A stretch of DNA of 5,495 nucleotides, from contig JAJQHP010000063.1 in the NCBI GenBank assembly GCA_021199695.1, forward strand, positions 2,415-7,909. The letters are read 5' to 3'. The stretch comes from Clostridiales bacterium (GTDB lineage Bacteria; Bacillota; Clostridia; Oscillospirales; Oscillospiraceae). The notes beneath the pieces are model-generated. The model ran no database searches. It was not told the DNA's origin and saw only the letters and a program-made list of their open reading frames with translations. Position numbers and translations under genes: made by a program. Shown piece after piece: positions 1-4,174 of this stretch. Numbering within the stretch: the stretch's first letter is position 1; each line of letters begins with the position of its first letter.

Positions 1-72
1 AAGAAGATCTGGAGCCGGAAGAAGATCTGGAGCCGGAAGAAGATCTGGAGCCGGAAGAAGATCTGGAGCCGG
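1..72 (+). repeat. 18-bp tandem repeat, four perfect copies, inside the first CDS
   Basis: The unit AAGAAGATCTGGAGCCGG occurs at 1-18, 19-36, 37-54 and 55-72 without a mismatch, and a degenerate partial copy (AGGAAGAGCCGG) follows at 73-84. In the reading frame of the first gene it encodes the acidic hexapeptide E-E-D-L-E-P. Perfect identity, including at silent positions, indicates recent slippage expansion. The array starts at the window edge, so the true copy number is unknown. Confidence 0.95.
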
Positions 73-2768
73 AGGAAGAGCCGGAAACGGCAGAGCCTGT
101 GGAAGCGCCCCCGGAGGAGCCGGAGGAGGTCCCCGACGACGTGCCGCTGAGCGATTCCGAGTGGGAGAAGCTTGCCCAGACCCCGGAATACCGGGAGCCG
201 CCGAAAAAGCCCTCCGTCCAGGAGGAGCGCCGGGTGCAGGTGCTGACCCTGAACATCCGTAAGCGGGAGGAATCGGCCTCCGGCGCCCCCGCCGACCGCC
301 GGGATTTTGACCAGGACGAGATGGAGATCGAGCCTCGCCGTCCCGCCCCGGAGGAGCCGGAAGAGGACTGGGAGCAAATGGTCATCCCCGGGCTGACCCC
401 GGAGGAACAGGAGCCAACCGCCGAGCCGGAACCCCGGGAGGCCGAGCTTCCCCGGACTCCCGTTGAAAAAACGGCCCAAACGGACACTGCGGACGACGAG
501 GATGACAGTGAGGACGAGGACGACGGCGAAGCACCGGAGGACTGGGAAGAAGGCGTGCCGGACGAGTCCCTGCTGGAGCGTCCGGAGCGCGGCCCCGGTC
601 TGTTCCAGCGGGTGGCTGCGGGGGCTGCCGTTGTAGGCGGCAATCTGCAAAAGGCGTGGGCCAGGTATAAGGCCGCCGCAGAGGAGCGGCGGCGCGCAGA
701 GGAGAAAGAGCGCCGCACCGCCCAGGAGGAGGAGCGCCGCGCCCGGGAGCAGGAGCGGGCCGCCCGGCGGGCTGCCCATGCCGACGAGGAGCCGGAGGAA
801 GCGCCGCCTCCCCGGGAGGAGCCGACCTCCCCGCCGGTCCGGCGGAAAAAGCGCCCTGTCCCTCCAAAGAACAATGTGGTGGAGATGCCGCCCCCGGAGC
901 AGCCCGGCCTCCTTCAGCGGAAGCTGGAGGAGATGGAGGAGCGGGCCAACCAGTTTGCCGACTCCATGTTCCAGAGCGAGAGCGAGGAGGAACAGGAGCA
1001 GGAGGCCATGCACCGCATCGCCGAGCAGCACATCCCCGGCACCGATGAGGAGCGGCCGCCCCGCAAGCCCCAAAAACAGAAAAAGCCGGAGCGGGACAAG
1101 CATCCCGCCCGGCGTATCCCGGACACCTCGCCCCGGGAGCTGGCCCGCATTTACAACGGCAGCTGGCGGAGCGTCCGGGGCCGTCTGCCTTTCCAGCTGC
1201 TCATCGCCGTCCTTCTGCTGGCCGTCACAGCGATCGCAGGAGACGAGCTTCCCTTCCTCACCGGGACGCTGCTGAGTGAGGATCTGCGCATCACCGGGCT
1301 GTTGCTGGCGGCGGGACTGCTGGCCGCCTGCGTCATAGGCCTGGACACCCTGCTGGAGGGCATCCTCCAGCTGTTCCGGGGCCGTCCGGGACTGAATACC
1401 CTGTCCTCCATCGGGGTGATCTTCACCCTGATCGATGCCGTGTGGTATGCCGCCCTGAGCCGGGAGGGACCGCTGCCCTTCTGCGGCTTTGCGGCGCTGA
1501 GCCTGTGGACGGTGGCCTGGGGCAACAGCCGGAAAAAGGAGGGGCAGAAGCGCTCCTCCGAGGACGTGGCCGCCCGGACCAGCTTTGAACGTCTGACCAT
1601 GGACGAGGGCAAATGGGAGGACCGGGGCACCTTTATGAAGGAGCCGGGGTCCGCCCGGGGCTTTGGCCGTCAGATGCAGGACCTGGACGGGGCAGAGCAG
1701 GTGTACCGCTATGCCGCCCCGGTGATGATGATCGCCTGTATCGTCTTCGGCGTCCTGTCCGCTGTGGGACAGGGCGCTCCCCAGCGGCTGATCTGGAGCT
1801 GGTCGGTCATCTTTATCCTGGCCACGCCCCTCTCCGCCACCCTGGCCTACGGGCTGCCCTACGCCCGGCTGGTGAAGCGTCTCCACTCCGCCGGTGCGGT
1901 GATCGCCGGGTGGGACGGGGCCGCCTCCATGCAGGGAGAGGCGGGCATCGTGTTCACCGACCGGGACCTGTTCCCGGAGGGCTCGGTGGAGCGGAAGGAC
2001 ATCCGCAGCTTCGGCTATGTCTCCCTGGAAAAGCTCATCGGCTGCACCGCCTCCATCATCCGGGAGGCGGACGTGGGCCTGGCCGGAGTGTTTGACGACC
2101 TGGTCCGCATCCACGGCGGCTTCTACCGCCGGGTGGACGATTTGAGCTACACCAACGCCGGAGGGTTTTCCGGCATGATCCGGGGGGACCAGGTGCTGGT
2201 GGGCACGGCGGACTTTATGCAGCTGATGAAGATCGAGATCAGCCCGGGCTATCAGGTGCGAAACGCCGTGTTCTGTGCCATCAACGGGCAGCTCCAGGGG
2301 GTGTTCCCCCTGATCTACAGTCTGCCGCTCCAGGTCCGGCCTGCGGTGAACTATCTCATCGCCGCCGGTGTTCATCCCATCCTGGCCACCCGGGACTTCA
2401 ACATCACCCCGGCGGTGCTGCGGCAGCGGTTCCACCTGCCGGTGAACCGGATGCAGTATCCCTCGGTGGAGCACCGGTTCGCCCTGTCTGCCAAGGGCCA
2501 GCCCCACAACGAGACGCTGGGGGCGCTGATCTTCCGGGAGGGGGTGGAGGCCTATACCGCCGCCATCCTGGGGGGCCGCCGTCTGGTGACGGTGGTCCGG
2601 CTGAACACCATTCTGACGGTGGCGGCCTCGGTGATCGGCGGACTGCTGGGATTTTACCTGACCCTGATGAGCGCCTACGCCTCCCTGAGCCCGGTGAACA
2701 TCCTGGTGTTCCTGCTGGCCTGGCTGGTGCCTACCCTGCTCATCTCCAACGGTGCGGACAAGTTCTGA
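3..2768 (+). CDS. Degenerate P1B-type ATPase-like membrane protein with long acidic N-terminal region (5' partial)
   Basis: The frame is open from the window edge, so the true start lies upstream; 921 residues are visible (residue number = position/3). A GTG at 99 is only an internal Val with no ribosome binding site. Residues 1-390 are Glu/Pro/Arg-rich, with charged helices near 214-262 and 303-343. Eight hydrophobic helices follow, near 396-413, 430-451, 467-485, 490-507, 570-588, 596-618, 868-889 and 897-915, the spacing of P1B metal ATPases. Helix 6 and its exit align without gaps to the CPC-to-DKTGT stretch, but CPC is T608-P-L and DKTGT is T652-DRDL. VLVGT at 731-735 matches the N-domain end, and TGD is T796-R-D. 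The N-domain His-Pro, GDGxND and the actuator TGE are missing; only about 60 residues lie between helices 4 and 5. Ion pumping is therefore unlikely. A regulatory or scaffold role is inference. The fold assignment is fairly sure, the function unknown. Confidence 0.8.
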   Translation, partial: EDLEPEEDLEPEEDLEPEEDLEPEEEPETAEPVEAPPEEPEEVPDDVPLSDSEWEKLAQTPEYREPPKKPSVQEERRVQVLTLNIRKREESASGAPADRRDFDQDEMEIEPRRPAPEEPEEDWEQMVIPGLTPEEQEPTAEPEPREAELPRTPVEKTAQTDTADDEDDSEDEDDGEAPEDWEEGVPDESLLERPERGPGLFQRVAAGAAVVGGNLQKAWARYKAAAEERRRAEEKERRTAQEEERRAREQERAARRAAHADEEPEEAPPPREEPTSPPVRRKKRPVPPKNNVVEMPPPEQPGLLQRKLEEMEERANQFADSMFQSESEEEQEQEAMHRIAEQHIPGTDEERPPRKPQKQKKPERDKHPARRIPDTSPRELARIYNGSWRSVRGRLPFQLLIAVLLLAVTAIAGDELPFLTGTLLSEDLRITGLLLAAGLLAACVIGLDTLLEGILQLFRGRPGLNTLSSIGVIFTLIDAVWYAALSREGPLPFCGFAALSLWTVAWGNSRKKEGQKRSSEDVAARTSFERLTMDEGKWEDRGTFMKEPGSARGFGRQMQDLDGAEQVYRYAAPVMMIACIVFGVLSAVGQGAPQRLIWSWSVIFILATPLSATLAYGLPYARLVKRLHSAGAVIAGWDGAASMQGEAGIVFTDRDLFPEGSVERKDIRSFGYVSLEKLIGCTASIIREADVGLAGVFDDLVRIHGGFYRRVDDLSYTNAGGFSGMIRGDQVLVGTADFMQLMKIEISPGYQVRNAVFCAINGQLQGVFPLIYSLPLQVRPAVNYLIAAGVHPILATRDFNITPAVLRQRFHLPVNRMQYPSVEHRFALSAKGQPHNETLGALIFREGVEAYTAAILGGRRLVTVVRLNTILTVAASVIGGLLGFYLTLMSAYASLSPVNILVFLLAWLVPTLLISNGADKF

Positions 2769-2784
2769 TACGGCATATGACGAC

Positions 2785-2819
2785 AAAGCAGGTCGAGGGC
2801 GTATCCCCCGACCTGCTTT
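2785..2819. terminator. Hairpin terminator between convergent genes
   Basis: Two 15-nt arms (2785-2799 and 2805-2819) pair with one internal mismatch around a 5-nt loop; the core is GCAGGTCG/CGACCTGC, closed by AAA/TTT. It begins 17 nt after the TGA of the left gene and lies 16 nt beyond the TAG of the leftward lysozyme gene, so it can serve both. The rightward T-run is TTTT (2817-2820). The leftward tail is only TTT, so termination may be stronger for the rightward gene. Confidence 0.8.
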
Positions 2820-2835
2820 TCCGCTGCCCGGCGGC

Positions 2836-3687
2836 CTACTTTGTCAGCAGGCGCGTCCAGGTGTTCACCCCGCAGACGCCGTCCACCGTCAGCCCCTGGG
2901 CCGTCTGGTATGCCTTGACAGCCGCCACGGTCTTGCTGCCACAGATGCCGTCCACATCCAGACCGGCGCCGTTCTTGCCGTTGAGCAGGCTCTGCAGGCT
3001 CTTCACCTGCGCCCCGGCGCTGCCCTTTTTAATGGTTGAAAGTGCGCTCACGTCAAACCCTCCTGTCGTGGTCGTGGCAGTGCTGGCGGCCGTCTCCCCG
3101 GTGAACCAGCGCTCATCCTTCGCTCCGGTGAGCCGGTTCAGATCGCAGACGCCGCCGGAGATGCCGGGGCAGCGCCCCTGGCTGGTGTACTGGTGCAGGT
3201 CCGCTCCGTCATGGGCGGGATAGCTGCTGCTGTAGCTGCCGTCGTTTTTTCCGTACCGGGCCTCCCACCAGGCGGTGCCGCTGCCCCGGCCGGTGACGAC
3301 CGCCCTATAGACGCCGTACTGGGCGTACATGGTGTAGATCATGCACCTGCCCCCCAGTCCCTCCAGGTAGTCCAGCGCTGCCTGGACGTTTGCCGCCGGA
3401 TTCCCGGCCTCCACGTCCAGGGCGTAGCCCCTGAAAAACGGGCCTGCGAGGGCGTTCACGGTCTTGACCAGGAATTTTGCCTGGGCCAGCTCGTCTCCTC
3501 TGTCCAGATAGGCGTACAGCCAGTAGGGGATTTGGTTCGCCTCGCACCCCTGAACAAATTTCTCCAGGGTGGGATCGACATAGCCTGTCCCCTGGGTGGC
3601 CTTGGAGATGAGAAAGGGGCAGCCGTCCCTGACTTTACTCCAATCCTCCACCGGATGATAGCGGCTGATGTCCGGATAATAGCTCAT
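2836..3687 (-). CDS. GH25 lysozyme (N-acetylmuramidase) with C-terminal peptidoglycan-binding domain
   Basis: This 283-residue enzyme should cleave the MurNAc-GlcNAc beta-1,4 bond of peptidoglycan. Residues 1-190 form the GH25 barrel: the opening YPDISRY carries the first conserved acid (D6), A89-LDVE-A94 holds the D-x-E pair (D91, catalytic E93), and HQYTSQG (165-171) with CDLN (181-184) is the family's C-terminal signature. A Thr/Ala linker (196-215) leads to a PG_binding_1 domain (about 220-283; GSAGAQVKSLQ, then two V-D-G-[IV]-C-G motifs). No signal peptide is present, as in phage endolysins, so release would need a holin or another exit route. The ATG at 3687 is preceded by GGGAGGTGG at good spacing, and it overlaps the stop of the upstream 25-residue ORF as ATGA. 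It is the last gene of a three-gene leftward cassette. The domain call is near certain; phage versus host role is open. Confidence 0.95.
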   Translation of the reverse strand: MSYYPDISRYHPVEDWSKVRDGCPFLISKATQGTGYVDPTLEKFVQGCEANQIPYWLYAYLDRGDELAQAKFLVKTVNALAGPFFRGYALDVEAGNPAANVQAALDYLEGLGGRCMIYTMYAQYGVYRAVVTGRGSGTAWWEARYGKNDGSYSSSYPAHDGADLHQYTSQGRCPGISGGVCDLNRLTGAKDERWFTGETAASTATTTTGGFDVSALSTIKKGSAGAQVKSLQSLLNGKNGAGLDVDGICGSKTVAAVKAYQTAQGLTVDGVCGVNTWTRLLTK

Positions 3688-3761
3688 GTGGGTCCACCTC
3701 CCGTCAGAATATATGGCGTCCCGCCGCCGCTGAGTACGGCTGCTCCGTCCGGAGAGATCAT
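3684..3761 (-). CDS. 25-residue Gly-rich peptide between membrane peptide and lysozyme
   Basis: This short ORF starts MISPDGAAVLSGGG and has a second Gly-rich stretch, ILTGGGPT, at its end. It has no hydrophobic span and no family I recognise. Its ATG overlaps the TGA of the 27-residue membrane peptide (ATGA), and its own TGA overlaps the lysozyme ATG in the same way. A purine-rich GAGGGGG lies 6 nt before the ATG, a weak ribosome binding site. Precise double overlap with no wasted bases argues for a translated coupling ORF. It may act mainly to couple translation, or the peptide itself may have a role. It is too short for composition to prove coding. Confidence 0.55.
   Translation of the reverse strand: MISPDGAAVLSGGGTPYILTGGGPT
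3694..3702 (-). promoter_or_regulatory. Ribosome binding site of the lysozyme gene
   Basis: GGGAGGTGG on the minus strand, with the GGAGG core at 3697-3701, lies 9 nt before the lysozyme ATG. The site is inside the coding sequence of the 25-residue ORF, so the lysozyme can be initiated both de novo and by coupling through the ATGA overlap. Confidence 0.85.
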
Positions 3762-3841
3762 GTCCCGCCCCCTCTCAGCAGCAGCCACAGGGCTAGCAGG
3801 GGCAGCGCTCCCGCGGCCAACAGGCAAAGTAAAATCGTCAT
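3758..3841 (-). CDS. 27-residue single-span membrane peptide (holin-like position)
   Basis: The ORF has a near-ideal ribosome binding site (AGGAGG at 3849-3854, 7 nt before ATG) and begins MTILLCLLAAGALPLL. Residues 3-22 are an uninterrupted hydrophobic helix with one Pro (14) and one Trp (19). Arg23 and GGGT close the chain. It is the first gene of a cassette that ends in a GH25 lysozyme, the place usually taken by a holin. Known holins are normally much longer (about 60 residues or more), so a holin role is only suggested. Alternatives are a lysozyme-export helper, a toxin-like membrane peptide, or a leader that loads ribosomes onto the operon. The start is fixed by the ribosome binding site, and the stop overlaps the next ATG. 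Confidence 0.65.
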   Translation of the reverse strand: MTILLCLLAAGALPLLALWLLLRGGGT

Positions 3842-3848
3842 CGCCTCT

Positions 3849-3854
3849 CCTCCT
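3849..3854 (-). promoter_or_regulatory. Strong ribosome binding site of the 27-residue peptide
   Basis: The minus strand reads AGAGGAGGAGAGGCG before the ATG at 3841. The perfect AGGAGG core at 7-nt spacing is the strongest initiation signal in the cassette and the main reason to believe that this tiny ORF is translated. Confidence 0.85.
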
Positions 3855-3867
3855 CTTTTCTTTGGAT

Positions 3868-3885
3868 GCCCTATTTTATCAGGGC
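3868..3885. promoter_or_regulatory. Inverted repeat framing the -10 element
   Basis: GCCCT and AGGGC form 5-bp arms around an 8-bp AT-rich core, exactly over the proposed leftward -10. A repressor bound here would block the promoter. The arms are short, so chance is a real alternative. Confidence 0.3.
3873..3881 (-). promoter_or_regulatory. Extended -10 promoter for the lysozyme cassette
   Basis: On the minus strand TGATAAAAT matches an extended -10 (TGn plus TAAAAT). No convincing -35 lies 16-18 bp upstream, as is usual for extended -10 promoters. Transcription would start near 3866, giving a leader of about 25 nt that contains the AGGAGG site. The -10 is framed by the inverted repeat GCCCT/AGGGC (3868-3872 and 3881-3885), which could be an operator. 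Confidence 0.5.
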
Positions 3886-3914
3886 GGCGGCGAAGCAAAC
3901 AGGCAAAAATCGAC

Positions 3915-3950
3915 TTTTCATGGGGAAACAGGGGGATTTTCAGAGGGAAA
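3915..3950. repeat. Two TTTTCnnnGGGAAA boxes, 22 bp apart
   Basis: TTTTC-ATG-GGGAAA at 3915-3928 and TTTTC-AGA-GGGAAA at 3937-3950 share 11 of 11 non-spacer bases and repeat with a 22-bp period, about two turns of DNA. Each box is itself an imperfect palindrome (TTTyC...GrAAA type). AAAATCG (3906-3912) and CGATTTT (3954-3960) flank the pair as an inverted repeat. The site lies upstream of the leftward promoter and between the two divergent genes, a plausible place for a regulator. The binding protein is unknown. Confidence 0.4.
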
Positions 3951-4078
3951 TTGCGATTTTGAGGCAGACAGTGCAGACCGAAGAGGGACAGGCGGGGCCG
4001 GGGCGCGCCGGATCGGCGGCGTTGCCCCAGCCCGTTCCCGCATGGACGCTCGAATCAAGAACTTTTTAGTAAGAACGG

Positions 4079-4107
4079 TTGTAATTTTGCCGCCGCTCTG
4101 ATACAAT
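4079..4107 (+). promoter_or_regulatory. Sigma-A-type promoter of the foldase lipoprotein gene
   Basis: TTGTAA (4079-4084, 4 of 6 to TTGACA) and TACAAT (4102-4107, 5 of 6 to TATAAT) are separated by exactly 17 bp, and the -10 also has the TGn extension (TGATACAAT). The start point would be near 4114, giving a leader of about 60 nt. Confidence 0.8.
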
Positions 4108-4129
4108 AGCAGAAGCGTCTGGACATATC

Positions 4130-4150
4130 CCCGGAGGGATCTGCTCCGGG
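4130..4150 (+). promoter_or_regulatory. Hairpin in the foldase gene leader
   Basis: CCCGGAG (4130-4136) pairs perfectly with CTCCGGG (4144-4150) around a 7-nt loop. No T-run follows, so it is not a typical terminator. It ends 6 nt before the ribosome binding site and could stabilise the mRNA or tune initiation. Confidence 0.45.
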
Positions 4151-4156
4151 TTTCGC

Positions 4157-4164
4157 AGAAAGGA
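4157..4164 (+). promoter_or_regulatory. Ribosome binding site that helps decide the foldase start
   Basis: AGAAAGGA precedes two in-frame ATGs. The first (4169) is only 4 nt away; the second (4175) is 10 nt away. Aligned to the full anti-Shine-Dalgarno complement, the second has the more usual spacing and gives the classic MKKR lipoprotein start. Confidence 0.6.
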
Positions 4165-4174
4165 CTTGATGAAA

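Larger units (their letters stand above)
3842..4174. other. Divergent intergenic region
   Basis: This stretch holds no supported gene. From left to right it carries the leftward ribosome binding site and extended -10 (3849-3881), the paired TTTTCnnnGGGAAA boxes (3915-3950), a GC-rich stretch without recognisable signal (about 3960-4050), the rightward promoter (4079-4107), a leader hairpin (4130-4150) and the rightward ribosome binding site (4157-4164). A 67-codon frame on the plus strand from 3866 has no ribosome binding site. Confidence 0.7.

Noticed and set aside
1..72. CRISPR-like array
   Set aside because: The 18-bp units are directly adjacent with no spacers and are in frame within a gene.
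99..101. GTG as the start of the long left gene
   Set aside because: The same frame is open back to position 3 through the acidic repeats, and no ribosome binding site precedes the GTG. It is an internal Val codon.
382..2095. Several 78-165-codon frames on both strands inside the long left gene
   Set aside because: They are Arg/Pro-rich or otherwise shadow-like, typical of alternative frames of GC-rich Glu/Pro coding sequence, with no independent initiation signals.
2836..3841. Prophage call for the lysozyme region
   Set aside because: Only a lysis-like cassette is present; no tail, capsid, integrase or attachment-site signals are visible in the window.
3866..4069. 67-codon plus-strand frame in the intergenic region
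   Set aside because: No ribosome binding site lies before it, it overlaps the leftward promoter elements, and it shows no family features.
3193..4101. 302-codon plus-strand frame over the lysozyme
   Set aside because: It is antisense to a clear GH25 gene and runs through the divergent promoters; its composition is that of a high-GC shadow frame and no domain is recognisable.
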